From Brugia malayi (taxonomy: Eukaryota > Nematoda > Chromadorea > Rhabditida > Onchocercidae), in NCBI RefSeq assembly GCF_000002995.4, contig NW_025062476.1:5879001-5943000 (forward strand): 64,000 nucleotides of DNA, in the 5' to 3' direction. Shown here in pieces: positions 13,801 to 27,466 of this stretch. The notes beneath the pieces are model-generated. The model searched no databases. It worked only from the letters and a program-made list of their open reading frames with translations, and was not told where the DNA came from. The stretch's first letter is position 1; each line of letters starts with the position of its first letter. The position numbers were made by a program, and so were the translations under genes.

Positions 13801-15029
13801 ACTTTATTATTAACCGATTTCAGGTTTGTCTCCACTTTGCAAATTCTTAATTGCTAGCTGTGAAAGTTGACATATAGCGGGTAAGCAATTGATTTCCAGA
13901 GAAGAGAGAGAGAAATCGATGCTCAATTCTTGGCAAGAACCTAAATAGTTTTAGATCTTTGGAAATTATGAAATCTGAGAGAAGTCAGCAAATGTTCTTT
14001 CTCATTAACAAGAAGTTTAACTTCATTTAACTTACAGAACAATTCAAATTAGTATGACTAACATATCTTATTCGAATTTTTAACTTTATTAATTGATAGC
14101 AATCAAATTTCGCCTTTACAGTACTATCGAGAAAAATTTCCTGCATGGCAAAATTCAATCAGGCATAACTTGAGTTTAAATGATTGTTTCGTTAAAATTC
14201 CACGAGAACCAGGGAATCCCGGGAAAGGAAATTATTGGGCCTTAGATCCGAAAGCTGAGGATATGTTCGATAATGGATCATTTCTTAGACGTCGCAAAAG
14301 GTCTTTCACATTCCTTTACATTTCGGAAATAATTATTTGATCCTTGTTTCGAGTGGAGCAATGATTAATTAAGGATTACGGTATAAAAATGATGTTATTT
14401 TAAAAGGAATGCTTTTTATGCTTTCTACAACTCGAACAACTACAAAATTAATTAGTTGCCGACAACTGGGTGCCATCTCATTAAATCAGAAAGTAAATTG
14501 TGGAGGCGGTCTTTTTATGAATTTTGAATTTTTAAAGCAATAGATTAAACTCTGAACAGAGTTTTGCATACCTATAATTTCCTGCTTAATTTTTGGTATT
14601 TGAATAAATTTAAACGGTATTTGTAAGAAAAAAATTTTCAGATTTAAACGCCAGCAACCAGAACAGGATTATCAGTCAGTTGCTTATCCTGGAACAACGT
14701 TCTTACCTCCAGGACCACCTTTTCTAGCTTCAGCATTCATTGGAACCCCTGGTGTTTCACCACTTCCGCGATTAACACCCATCAGACCGGCTCCGTCGTT
14801 GGCATTTCCACCACTTGTGCCTCGTTTACCTGAAGGTTTTCCACCTCGAATTCCTGTCGCTAATCCACGAACATTAATGATACCACCAGCTACGCATGCA
14901 CCCTCACCTTTTCCATGTATTCCCACGGGTATATCACCAACTGCTGATCATCAGAAACTGCTTGCTACAATAGCCGCAAAAGTTATAGCATCATCGCAAA
15001 GCGACAGTATCCCTACGACTTACAAATAA
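10861..15029 (+). CDS. unc-130: forkhead transcription factor, FoxD / UNC-130-like
   Basis: Nuclear DNA-binding regulator. C. elegans UNC-130 patterns sensory and mesodermal lineages; that role is family knowledge. Seven exons join in phase: 10861-11016, 11255-11383, 12117-12242, 13389-13522, 13670-13823, 14122-14300, 14642-15029, giving 421 residues. The forkhead domain covers about 198-290, from [15 protein letters not shown] through recognition helix [13 protein letters not shown] (244-256) to wing-2 residues [14 protein letters not shown], a FoxD signature. Residues 7-13, FSMESIL, match the eh1 Groucho-binding motif. An acidic patch ([10 protein letters not shown]) precedes the domain, and the tail is rich in proline. 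Two introns cut the domain. The donor at 14301 (GTCTTT) is weak, but the acceptor at 14642 restores RRRKRFKR exactly. The ATG at 10861 is the first in frame. AATAAA occurs at 15324 and 15988. Assignment to FoxD is firm; orthology to unc-130 is likely. Confidence 0.93.
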
Positions 15030-15673
15030 TACAAGGTCAACACTGACATATTGAATGTATGTATGATAATAATTTAAATCAATTTTTACTAAATGTATCT
15101 CATCAGTTGTAATTTCAACAGGGCCCTTTTCTTTTCATTGATGTATAATCTCTGTTGTTCACTTATTATTGCTCATTTTTAATCTTGATTAGTCTAATGA
15201 TCCGCGGTCATTTGTCAGACATTTATGAAACATTCAGAGTTGCTTTAACTTCTATTTTGGATGATTCTTAAACTATAATTTCTAATAATGTCATTTCTCT
15301 TTAAAAAGTTTATCTGCAGATTAAATAAAAACATGCGATTATTTATTAAAATTGCTGCCGAAGACTTCTATGTTTAACAACAATATTAAAGTTTGATTTA
15401 TCGATATTTGTAGATGACTTATTTTGCACAATTCTGAGATATTCCCACCTGAATCACCACATTTGTTTTTATCTTGTCATTTTTCTACCTGCTGAGTTCA
15501 AATATAAATTTGAAATCCATCAATGTTATGAACCATAGATAGAGAAATATCAGGCTATGTAGCTCTTGCTCAATATAACAGTTTTCTCTGTCTTCTTTTT
15601 GCTCCCTTACAGAGTTCAAATATCTTGGGTAATCGAGCCGTGGCAACATCTGAAGATTGTCAAGAAATGATAA

Positions 15674-15698
15674 TACGTCACACGTCACATATTACGTG
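15674..15698. promoter_or_regulatory. cluster of three ACGT-core (bZIP-like) sites
   Basis: TACGTCA, CACGTCA and TTACGTG follow one another within 25 bases. Read on the minus strand these are TGACGTG and TGACGTA, the half-site recognised by CREB/ATF-type bZIP factors. They sit 0.65 kb downstream of the forkhead stop codon. Any function is inference. Confidence 0.3.
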
Positions 15699-17502
15699 TC
15701 ATGCTGTCGTAGTAGTGTTATTTTTTCTCTTAAGTGGATAAGCAGTGCGGTTCACGGTGGTTGTTATTTCAGTTGTCCCAGGTATTTCAACAAAAAAAAA
15801 ATTTTCAGCACAAGTCTAGACTTCCTCTATGTATCATATTCTGATATTGAAATGTATTCATCTGGGTCAAAGGATTAATGTAAATATATTGTAATAGCTA
15901 TTTCATGTTTTTATTATTTATTCTTTTTTTGCTAACTTGTTTATTTAGTTTTTCACTTGTTTATTTATTGATATTGTATCTATTCTAATAAAAGTGACAA
16001 TTCTTTTGAATCGAAATACATTCAAAACAAAAAAAAAAAAAAAGAAAATCGCCCGTCAGAAAATTAAATTATTGTTATAGATGAAAATTTGATAGACCGA
16101 TCGTTCCTTTATCTGAAAAATCAATCGTCCTTGAAGAGAGAACGTCTTATGCTATGAAGTTGCATTATCCAACTGCATTGATACTTCCAGTGCATTCCAA
16201 TCTTTAAGTTTATTTCATCCCAACTGCCAATCACTATCGTCTTTTCTCCCAACCTCTTCTTTACATCTTCTTTTCTTTCAATAAATTACGATCCATCATC
16301 TCTTGGAGAGGAGAATCACTGCTTTCACAGTTGTGCTTCAGACTAAAGCTTGAAGCTGAACAGCTTCAGGTCATTGATCATCTTATTGCTTGGATAAATT
16401 TGTTGAGAGTCATAAAAAACATCGTTTATTTGTTTTGATATAAAATGCAAACAATCATTTTCAATATTTCAAGATTTCTAGATTTTGAGAAGACAAGATA
16501 TTTGTGCCAATATGAGTCGCCAAATTGTTTTCAAAACTTTACCATTTTCGTAATTCATTCTTTGTTTAATAAAGAAATTAGGGGAAAAAAAAAGAAAAAA
16601 AAAACAAGTGCTATGAGATACATTGACAGATGATGAGAATTCTGTTCACTCTAAATAAACAGATAATAAATATAATTTTACAACAAAGCATAAAAAATAA
16701 ACGAACTTTTTCGATGTAAACGTTTACTTATCAAATGTTGCCTTCCAATAGGGAAAGTTTTCTAAAATTGGAAAAATTCTTAAGAATTTAATTAAAAATC
16801 ATTTTCTCGAAGCTTTCCTAACTCAAATAAACGGTCTAACATTCAAACCTGTTTTTAAGGAAAAGGTTAGATACTCCATATGATGGGTGGAAGAATTAAT
16901 ACTTGTGAAACGACAATCAACAGTTGTTACTAATTTGATGTGACACAATAACAAAAATTGTTTACTTCTCTATCTCTCTAAAGAACCATTCCTCACCCAG
17001 TCAAAATTTACACAAACTCTTAATTAATTTGTCAAATAATCGTTTACAAAATTGGACTTTTCTTATTAAATCATAGGAACAAGAAATCATATGACTTCAA
17101 GTAACTCATTTTATTCCTCTACAAGGTACTTACTTTCAAATTATAAGTAGCATCACTAACTTCATGTCGAGAAACAAAAAGTTTTAGTTTACTTCGTGTA
17201 CTAGAAATCCAGTCTGTAAAGCGAGTCCGCATTATCCTCTTTGTAATACTGTTAGATCTCCATATACTTCAAAGATTTTCTGGATCCTTCAGGAAAGAAT
17301 GAACAGCCAAGTATCATGTTTCTCACTTGCTACTTTATGAAAATTCCCGTCATATCAGAATGTCAAAAGAAACCTTTCTGTGATGCTTGAATGATTTGCT
17401 TTAAATCCATAAACATTGTGGTTTACTGAAAGAAGATAGAAGAACCCTTACATAAGGACCTGTCTGTAGCGAGGTGAATTATTCATCGTTCATTCCCACA
17501 AT

Positions 17503-17532
17503 TCTCTCTCTCTCTCTCTCTCTCCCTCTCTC
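17503..17532. repeat. (CT)n microsatellite
   Basis: About 30 bases of CT dinucleotides with one CCC interruption, followed by a short TG run. Confidence 0.85.
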
Positions 17533-18057
17533 CGTGTGTGTTCTTGTAATTGGATTTAAAATTATTTTATTGTTAACATATGTCACTTTTTAACTGATTC
17601 AAATGTTCCTTCAACTGAATGCAGAAATTTGAATACATTTGTCGATGTAATTCTTGAAAAAAGTTTATTTTTGCATAATTTATCCTTCCTAAGACTACGA
17701 CTGCTTGTCAGAATCAAAAAATTGTTATCGAATTCAAAGAATGATGATAACCTTTGTAAAGTTATTGTTCTAAGTAAAACACAAAATAGTAAACAATTAC
17801 TGATTTACTTTTTCAAATTTGTAAATCTTTTTACTTCGAGAATCGTTTATTCTTTTCGCTTTTGCTGAACGTTCAAATTTTGTCATAGAAATAAATAAAT
17901 TTTCAAAATCAATTGAAAATGAGTAAAATAACGACATTTGGAAATACCACTAATTATCAGTGCTGCCATTACTATTTAGATAAGTATGGACTTTAAATTT
18001 TCAGGTTTATCCAAGCCTGACAAAGCTGTTTATCGGTGTTATAAATAAATCACTGTT

Positions 18058-18125
18058 AGCAAACAAACAAACAAACACACACATACATACACATACTAAC
18101 GTACACATATAACATACATACACAC
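18058..18125. repeat. (AAAC)n then (CA/CATA)n repeat
   Basis: Tandem AAAC units pass into CA and CATA units over about 65 bases, a compound microsatellite with no coding potential. Confidence 0.8.
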
Positions 18126-20716
18126 AATTGCATGAATACATATAGATATACAATAATCGCTGTTAACTTAAGAAAATTGGACTTTTTGAGAAAGGAAAAA
18201 GATTAGTTACGGAGCATTCACAATCACATTTGAGGCTCTATTTGCAATTGGTGATATCGCTTCACTGTAAAGTTCTTGCAGCAATATTTTGGGATCACAT
18301 CAAAGGATAGCGAAATCTCTGTCTTCTGAGCAATTAGTCAGGTGTTAACAAGATCAACGGCTGTTTGTGCTATTGCATTGATTAAGCTCAGCGGCAATTA
18401 TTGCATCTAAATGACATTCACAGGCATATATGAAATCTGAAAATATGACGATTAAACTGTAATACAACTTAAAAATAATAACCCATCAAATATTGCAAGG
18501 ACGATGGACTGAAATCGATTCACTAATCTTCACTATTGCCTTATATAGTAAAAACACTTCATATCATATATGTAGTAAAAAGGGAGTTTAAAAGTACTGA
18601 TTAATTTTGAAGGACAGCCACCTTACAATTAGTGTTTTCAAAGATTTGGTAACATTGTTCATGGTTTACATTAGCATCACTGTAAAGATAATTCTGTTTA
18701 AATGAGCTTCTCAAAAGGATAAATAACTTTACATTTCATCGACCTGTCATATTACCACTTTACCGAAAATTATTCAACTATTAACTTCATATTTGAGAAA
18801 TTACATGATAATAATTTTCTATTCTTACTTTGAATTTCATCAATAATAAACTAGTGATTTGTCAGCATTAGATAGAAAATGCTATGCATTTATTGATTTA
18901 TCATTGTAGTAAAAGAAATTTCAACATTTTATTATAAATTACAGCGAGGTATAAACAATTTCAATTTTGAACTTGTTGTCATACAATACAACATCGCATC
19001 ACTGTTCATATCCAAAATTCTTTAAGGTTGTTCGCTGAAATACTATTGAATTTTAAATTGTTATTTCTTTTTCTACCAATACTTTAATACTCTTTGAGAG
19101 ACTTGAAAAAACTTCAAGCAGCTGAATACGAGCTTGATTTCATATATGCTTTTGTAGGACTTTAGCGCAATGTCCTGATTGCAATTTTCAAAAGAAAATA
19201 TCACTAAAGAAAAAAATCACGAAACTTTTGATAAGTAAAGGATAAAGGTTCTTATGTATATGTAAGTGAGTCAGCTGTCTTTGTACTATCATTTCTCATC
19301 ATCCTTTTTACTTGTGCTGATAAGATAGAAAACAAGAATAAAACTTTGGCAAATTTTTCCACGTGTATTCTGTATCTTCTCTTATTCAGGAACAAATAAC
19401 ATTGTCCTCATTATGAGAAAAGGACAAACGATGCCGCTTCTTTTCATTCTTGCCGCTAATACCTTCTCTTCTAAACTTGTTCGATGCTTAAGTCGCAAAA
19501 CTAACGTTATTATCAGTGGAAGTTATCACTGATTTAATGGTCACACTAATGCAAACAAAGCATTCATATTTCATTTTTATGATTCTTTATAAAAAAAGAA
19601 AACTAAAGGGAATTTTTCAAAAATTCTTTGATATATTGGCAAAGCCGCATGCAACATTTTAGTATGTAGTTCTTCAATACCTTGGTACCACTGGCATATC
19701 TAGCAAACCTGAATTTAACATGCAATTGTCACAAAGAGTTTTACTGGTTCCTAATTGATTACGAGGCTTTACAAACTTTTCTTATCCTCGATTCCTTCAC
19801 TTTAACTGTTTCAGGCAAACGAGCAATGCATTGAGCACTGATAGTAGTTGAATGTGTTAGAAAATATTTATGACATCTTTTGCAACCAAACTGTTCACCC
19901 AATTCAAAAAAGTTCATTCAATTCATCCAGCAAAAAATATCATTCAACCTGGATTTTAGAATCAAGAATACAGGATATGCTGTGATTCCGACAAGATAGC
20001 TGAGCTTTGCGAACGGTGATAGTCGCTTCGAGCTTTCTTTGAAGATGCGGGAGAAGGGAGGCGAAGAAGATTAAACCGAAGGGATAATTTACAATTCACA
20101 CCATCATCGAGGCAATTTGTCGCTCATTAGTCTTGTGTGAAGTTCGCGAACCGTTTATTGCTTACCAACAGTTGTTGGAGCCGTAATTCTCAGTGCTTTC
20201 CGATAACTCACCGGTCTAGCTTTTCCTTCCTTTCTTTTAGTTGCCTCCTCTTTCTGTCCTTCTCGTTTGGTCGGCCAACTGACCAATAAAGTGCCAAATA
20301 AAATGTATTCTTGCTTGTTTAGAGTGATAATTTGTTGTGGAAAAATGAGAAGAATGTATGCAATTTTTTAGTTTTGTTTAAAAGCAATAAAATTCTTATC
20401 TAGAAAAGTTCAACTGTTACTGTACTCTATATAGAGAATGACTATGAAATGTTTTGTTTTGGCTCAGCTTTGATTGAAGGAATCGAGGACATTAGATGTG
20501 GAGGATGAAAGGGTATCTGATGAAAAGAGGAGAAGAGAAGAGAGATTGGTTATATTTTCTGGTTTCTACTAATGAAAAAACTGTAATACTTTATATAAAA
20601 AGCAGTAATTATCTCTTTTCATCACATTTAAAGTGAAAATTATTAAAAGCAACTGAATATTGGAACGAAAAGAATTCCGTAGAAAGTTAAACATCTAATA
20701 ATTGATGACGAGAGCG

Positions 20717-20728
20717 GGGGAATTCCCC
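20717..20728. promoter_or_regulatory. GGGGAATTCCCC palindrome
   Basis: A perfect 12-base palindrome in AT-rich DNA that matches the consensus of Rel/NF-kappaB dimer sites. Many nematodes lack a canonical Rel factor, so the resemblance may be accidental. Confidence 0.2.
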
Positions 20729-22335
20729 TTTAAGGCATTTATGCAATCCGTTCGTTAAGTTTAAGCTTTACTGTTTGGTAAAACTCATTAATTACATTCA
20801 AAGCTTTTTCAGTTTCAGTACGAAGCTTCAAATGCTTGTCAGTTCTTTTGTATATGAGACAAGACTTGATAATAAGAGATCAAATAATATATGATTTTTC
20901 CAGTTAAATAAATATTTCAAAAAAAAAAAGTGAAGTAACATAGATTATAGGTTACGAAGAATAAAAAAGTTTGCACATCATTACTCAAATCAGGTAGAGA
21001 AGAACTGTTTAATGCTGATGGAATAAGTATTACAGGGACGCAGCTTAAACATCTTTAACTTTGCAAAAAATAGGGCAATGATCACACAAACTGTTCCTGA
21101 ATTAATTACAAGTTTTCATAGGATCAACTGTACATGCGTGTGCAGTTGATCAAATCTTAATATAATTAATACAGCAGATCTTGTGATTTGCAGTCAAAAT
21201 AACAGTTTTAACACAATCAACAATAGATCTCATATTTTGCTTATCGTACTGAAAAATTTAATGTGAGAATAATATTGCATATCTTGTTTGGATAAGTTAA
21301 ATATGTTTTATAATATGCTTTACATTGTATACTATAATTGAAAATTTTGATTAGCAAACAAATTTTAAAATGTTTCAAATTCTGTTATCCACAATTATTG
21401 AAATTACTTTCACTATGAAATAAGTAACATTGTTAGAAACGGCTAAATTGGAAAGGTATGAAACTATAAAAAACGAATTACTATTTAATTTTCTAAAAAA
21501 ATAAAGAAAAAAGCAAAGAAATAATTGAAGTTTTTAAAGAAATTGGATTAAAGAGCCCTTTTCAGTCATCACATTTTGAAATTGAAGATATGCAGAAAAT
21601 CCAGAATACTACAGAAATATAATATACCTCGCTCAGTAGAAGAAAATTTAAGACTCTATATTCAACTCTCGACACAACTTCACAATTTCATTATAGGATT
21701 ATGCCAACTTTTCAATGCAATACTTTCAAATGATGAAAACTCAACCCAGAAGCAATATTTATCAAATTTTGTTTAACTCCAAGTTTTATTTGAAATTACT
21801 TTGAACAATATAGTTTCCATATTAAGATAACAAAAATAACTTCGAGAATGGAATTATTGACTAAACTAATTGAGTTTCAAAAAGAGAAGTCATTAAGCCA
21901 TCGAAAATTAACATTTAAGGAAAATTAGTCTATAAATAAATATTTCTATAATAGCTACCCAATCAGCAATAAATCCTCAATAAAGGTTATATTATGAGAC
22001 ACTTATTGAACCACAGTGTTAATACATGATTTAGTCATTAATTCATATTTATTGATTCGAATATAATTAATAATGTGTGTACAAATAATGACATAAAACT
22101 GTTTTTGTGACGAAACATACGTTTATGTTATCTTTCCCTAATAACATTATTCTGAATGTAATTTTAATAATTTTAGGCAACTGAAATTCGAAATAATCTA
22201 TCACCGAAACCGAGATTGAATACCTAAAAAACTACGCATACGTCCATTTCAATTTAATGAAATAGCTACTTCCTGTTACTATGTTACTATTCATAAAAGT
22301 TTTGATTAATACTGCTGCTTTAACTACATCCATAG

Positions 22336-22338
22336 CAC

Positions 22339-22370
<32 letters not shown>
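22336..22370. repeat. (CA)n microsatellite
   Basis: A CA dinucleotide run of about 35 bases with two CATA interruptions near its left end. Confidence 0.88.
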
Positions 22371-22580
22371 CTGTACACTTCACTGACCCGTAAAGATGAA
22401 GTAAGGAAATTTATCACTTACCGTATAAGAATATAACATTTGTAGTATTCATTACTCATCTTTTGGAGCAACGCTTTCTTGTCTTAATTGAAATGAGCAT
22501 GTTGAACCCTAATTTCAGAATGCTTTTTTTTTCCGATATTCATTAAAAAGCCATAGTAAAAACTGTTTTTTAATTTTTTT

Positions 22581-22603
22581 AAACCATCATTTTATGATGG
22601 TTT
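22581..22603. repeat. perfect short hairpin
   Basis: AAACCATCAT and ATGATGGTTT form a perfect 10-bp stem with a TTT loop. It is too short for a microRNA precursor and lies in intergenic DNA. Confidence 0.4.
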
Positions 22604-24941
22604 CCGATATTTATGGAATTATTAGATAAAATTAATACTCGCATATAGACATGAAAATTTTGAATAATTTTTGGAATTATAAAAAATTTTAACTGTTATT
22701 TACAATATACGTTTTCATTAGGAACAGTGTAATTATTTTCTCAGACAGAAACAAACTGCCCGTACACAATAAGATTTCTTTGAAAATGAGTTAATCACAT
22801 GAAGTTCCTTCCATGTAAGGAAGAAACATAAATTGGTTACCTTAAATGCTACAATTATTTCATTTCTAGCTTGAATTTTAGCATATATCCTGCAGATATC
22901 ATTTTAGCTTCATCATCAATCATTTATCCGTATGGCATTCATAAAAATACTGGAATAGATGCTAAATTTCTGACTTTTTACAATCTGTCTAGTAAAAATC
23001 ATCAAAAAACTTATCCTTGCGGATTATTGTGGAAAATGTACTTAAAAGTCTTAATGGACTTTTTCACAAAATAATTGCTACATTGCCTTTCAGCTGGCAT
23101 TCTTAATCGTTCGCATCAAAATTTCATTTCATTTATATATAACTGCTAAATAAAAACAATAATTTTGAAACAAAAATCACTCCATGTGCTGATCAATGTA
23201 TCTTGTCTGTCCAACTTTCTCTCAATATATTTCTCTTCGAGCTAAACAGTAAAAAAAACGGTTTGTTTAGTGAAATATGAGAAAGTTGTATTTAGTCAAT
23301 TAGAAATGCATTTAAATCCTTGTGAAAATTTGGTAAAAATTTTTGTACTAATATTTAATTAGTTTAATAAATACAGTTTTTTGTCTATTGCAGGAAAGAT
23401 GAAAAATAATAAGATTGAATAACAGTGAAACTATGGAAAGTTTAAATATATGTCGATAGGAATTACGAGCCAAAACTTTTAAAAGAAATTTAAATTGAAG
23501 CAATTAGAATCGAATTCACAAAAGGAAGAATATCTGACCACCAATCAAGGATGCATGTGATTACTTCTTATAGTTGTGATACTAGTTAATTAATGATAAG
23601 ATTTTCTGAATGTAATAGCGGTACACATCTAAAACAAACAGTTATTAATTACTTCCACTGTTAACACAATACTGTCACTGCTTTTACTTATACTTCTTCA
23701 TAGGAAAAAGTAACAGGTTGCTTCGGTAATTCTTCTGGTTTTCAACCATTCATTTCGCAGAATTCATTAGAATTCTTTTTCGTATATTATTGATAACACT
23801 CAAAAATGAAATTTTATAAAGCATACCATAAGTCCTTTTCATTTAAAAGTCTCAAAACTCTGCCTTATACAAAAAGTGTCAGATTTATTATAAAGCAATA
23901 AGCTCAATGAATGCATTATGCTTCACTCACCAGCATAATCTGATACAAAGAACAAAATAAAATCTGAACTTGTAATTTCTAAGTACTTAAATTTAAAATA
24001 TCAAGTGTTTTTTTTCTTTTTTTTTGGCTCTTACCCATGATTTTTCATGGAACTTGATAAACTTAATTACTAAAGCTATCATAAATCCGATGATCATTAA
24101 TAGTTTAAAGTAAATGCTAATTTTCTAAGATGCAAAAGGAAAACAGTTAAACATTATGAAGCAATTCTGAAAATTTATCCAATTGAATACAAAGTTTTCC
24201 ATTCAGATTTTTATTGCAGTTAATGAATTCTTAACACAATAATAAATTAAATTAGTTGAGATCAACGTAATAATACAATAAAATTAATTGAAAGCAATAA
24301 ACTAGAATAGGATAGCATTTTGGAATATTTTATATAAGAAGTTATCAAGTTTCTCAAAAAATGATAATAATTTGGTGGAAATTACGGAATTTTGGTCTTC
24401 CATTTCTGTAACTTTTATGAAAAGTTGACTGTTTTGAGAGTTCGATGGAATCCATTATTCATTCATGACAAGTATTTCACGACTTCAGTACGCTTCTCTG
24501 TAATGTTTCAACTATTGAAGTTTTTAAGGACAAGTCAATACTATATAAAAGGACCACTCGTACACGATGACTTATGTCTTGACGTTATTTCTTGAGTTAA
24601 CAGCAACTACGACAAACTGAATTGCGTGATACTTTGTACATAAATTAAAATAAGGAAAACCGGTTTTATATGCAGTGACTTTGTAAAAAAGTGTCAAATT
24701 TATTTAAACCTCAGGTTTGTTACTATATACTGTAAACCATATCTTTACCACTATCTTAACTGTTCGAGTTTTATCTGCGCAATTCCATATTTAAACTTCT
24801 TATTATCTTTTCGTATTTTCTCAAAAAAAAAGTGAACTTTTTCTTTTTTGTAAAGGCAAAAAGTGGCTACTTATCAAGTTATTTTCCTTCTGGACCTTGC
24901 TCTATGCTTGAAATCATCAAAATTTTTAAAAATCACTTATT

Positions 24942-27466
24942 TTATTTCAAAATCTTCCATTTGCGCAGGGTCAAAAAGGTTGCTGTGAAAAAACGAATTT
25001 GTTAGATACTTTATTAATCCTGAAATTATATCCGTAAACAGAAAGAGACTTACCACGTGCTCTCATATTTATTTAGAAAGGGGCTAATCATATAAATTTT
25101 CCTTTTTATGTAAAAATTTTATTCTAAAGCTGAAGAATGAGTAATTATTAAAATGAATTTTGTAAATTCCAAATCAAAAATTTACCAATGTAAAACATGC
25201 GAACAACATTCAAAACAGATTCGCGAAGTGTAGGATTACGATGATAGTGAAGAAATAAATTGATAATCGAATTCAGTTTTGTTAAATGAAATAATACTTG
25301 CATTGCACTCTCACATTGTTTCCCTGCTTCAGTTGGATTCTCGTCTAGAATGCCTGTATATTGGCAATTGCTTCAGTATGAACTTCAACATATATAGGTA
25401 AATACCTATCTAATCACATTTACAAATCATTTTGCTCAATCAACTCACCATAAATACCCATGGCTCGAGGCAAGGCGTCTAGAAAGAATGTCGCAAAACA
25501 TGAAATTGCTAATGTCATTGTCATTCGTACTTGCGCTCTGTGCTGACGAGCTATCTAAAGAGTACATAGTTTCAATGAGTTCATAAGTTGTTCACAAAAT
25601 GATCATTAACTACACTAAGTAGCAGTTTCAGTAAATGAATTTAAATATTAAATTACTTATTGAGTTGAATAAATGAATTTACAAAGTGACCATTTGGTGT
25701 TTGTTGAGCTCTATAACTTCCATATTCACTTTAGGAAATTACTATAACCAGTTAAAAGCAAATGATATCAATTGATCTGCTTTATATTCAGAAACAAATA
25801 TAATTGTCACTTGTTTGTGCATAATTTAATTTATTAAATATAACAGAGAAGTCGCAGAAGGCAAACCTGTGAATTAGTTAAAATATGTGACATTTGTTTC
25901 CTTTGTATTTTAACGATGAAAATTGTAGGAATATAAAGGATGACGCTAAGCATACTTGATGCGGAGGTCAAATATTTAGAGAACATATAAAAGATAGGTG
26001 AAATGTAAACGTTCGTGCAAAGCATTGATATTTCAGCATACTCTGTAACGGATCGATGCCAAGCAAACATTGATAACAGTGCTGATAATACATATGGCTG
26101 AAACTATTCTTGACTTCAGTGACACTTATGAATACTGAGTTCTACAAAAAGAAGGTACAAAGTGAAAAACTGAATTGTACCAAAATATCAGAGTAAAAAA
26201 ATTACTAATCCAATAGCGATATAAGAATATGTGGATCGCCATCTCATGTATTTGAGTGGAAAAATCACTGAGAGTATCCGGTCGCATGTTGTTGTTAATA
26301 GCATAAATGAAGTAGCGAAATCAGACCAACGCCATAACCAAGAGTGAGGCAATAACATACATTGGAGAAGATGAAACTTTTGATCTTTCAGATTCAAAAG
26401 TATTACCAGTATACGATAAACACCGCCACAAAAGGTTGCAAATGCTAAAAGATTTAACTAATTTTTACATTGCTCAACTTTATGACACCTCTTTATTTTT
26501 ATCTTTTCCTGCTCATTAATTAATGAATATTGTCATATAGATACATCACAACAAACGATTGCAAATATTACAAGATTTAACTTGTTTTGATCGAACGAAA
26601 TGATTCAGTTAGAAACCAGATTCGAATAATTTTTTCTTTGAATTTTTGAGTTTGAAACGAATTGAGCAGGAGTTGATCAAGTATTTTTATAAAGGAAAAG
26701 AAATGTTAAAGATGAAACGTTAGAGAAGAAAAACATGAGATACAATGTGCCGCAGTCTTAAAGGTAATTTGAATTAAGAAATTCAGTAAATGGAATAGTT
26801 TCAGTTTCAATTACTTGGATGAATTTCAGTATTCATAATTTTCGATCATACTTCAACAGTAAAATGTATAAACCTTCAACAAAATCAGCAACAGACAGGG
26901 CGCAGACGATTTGCATTTCGTGGCGGTAACGCAAGTGGCTGTTTCGTAGTATGGCAGTTATTAGGATGATATTAGATATAGTGGAGCAAATACCAAATGG
27001 AATAAATGAGATGGCCTGCAGTATGTGTATATTTGTTTGTTCATTCTGCTTAATTTTATTTTTAAATTATTAATTAATCCTTTTGTAGTATCGTGAACCT
27101 TCTGAAATTGTTTGATTTAGAGAACAAAATTTTCACAAATGGATTGACTGACCTATTAGGTCAAAGAATTATCTCATTACTACATTGCTATTTTCTTCAT
27201 AATTTCGCTTAACACATCAGAATTTGAACATAATGTGGTTTTCGAAAGATTCTGTAAGAATATCAATTAATTAATTGATTAAATTTCTAAAAGTACAACT
27301 ATCTCAACAAGAATTTGAAACGAAGTAATTTTTTTTTTTTGCTATTCACAAGATACCTTCTGAAATATGCTCTGTAATACTATTGCTAACTTACCTTAAG
27401 CAGCTCATTTCGAAATTCAAAGCATTCATTAATATCTTGTACTATAAGTGATGACGAATTTGACAT
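24942..27466 (-). CDS. seven-transmembrane serpentine receptor (rhodopsin-like, nematode type)
   Basis: Plasma-membrane G-protein-coupled receptor, probably chemosensory or peptide-sensing; the ligand cannot be read from the sequence. Seven exons join in phase: 27466-27395, 27015-26874, 26444-26206, 26097-25867, 25554-25449, 25353-25186, 24982-24942, giving 332 residues. The extracellular N-terminus has an NSS glycosylation sequon at residue 3. Transmembrane helix 1 is about 25-45, helix 2 about 58-80, and helix 3 ends in CDRILSVIFPLKY (DRI at 126-128 in place of DRY). C100 and C178 are placed for the usual disulfide. Helix 7 carries N291/N295 and then HRNP rather than NPxxY. The third intracellular loop is short and basic. 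The final 13-codon exon ends in TAA overlapping AATAAA. It resembles srsx/srw-like nematode families, but I cannot assign one. Confidence 0.87.

Larger units (their letters stand above)
15030..24941. other. gene-poor region with simple repeats
   Basis: The first 0.3 to 1 kb is probably the forkhead 3' untranslated region. Beyond it I find no exon chain or recognisable domain on either strand. CT, CA and AAAC repeats, a cluster of ACGT-core sites and two short palindromes are listed separately. Slightly GC-richer sequence at about 19980-20290 shows no coding signal I can support. Confidence 0.6.

Noticed and set aside
14684..14926. Glycine-rich, collagen-like open frame on the minus strand
   Set aside because: It is the antisense shadow of the proline-rich last exon of the forkhead gene.
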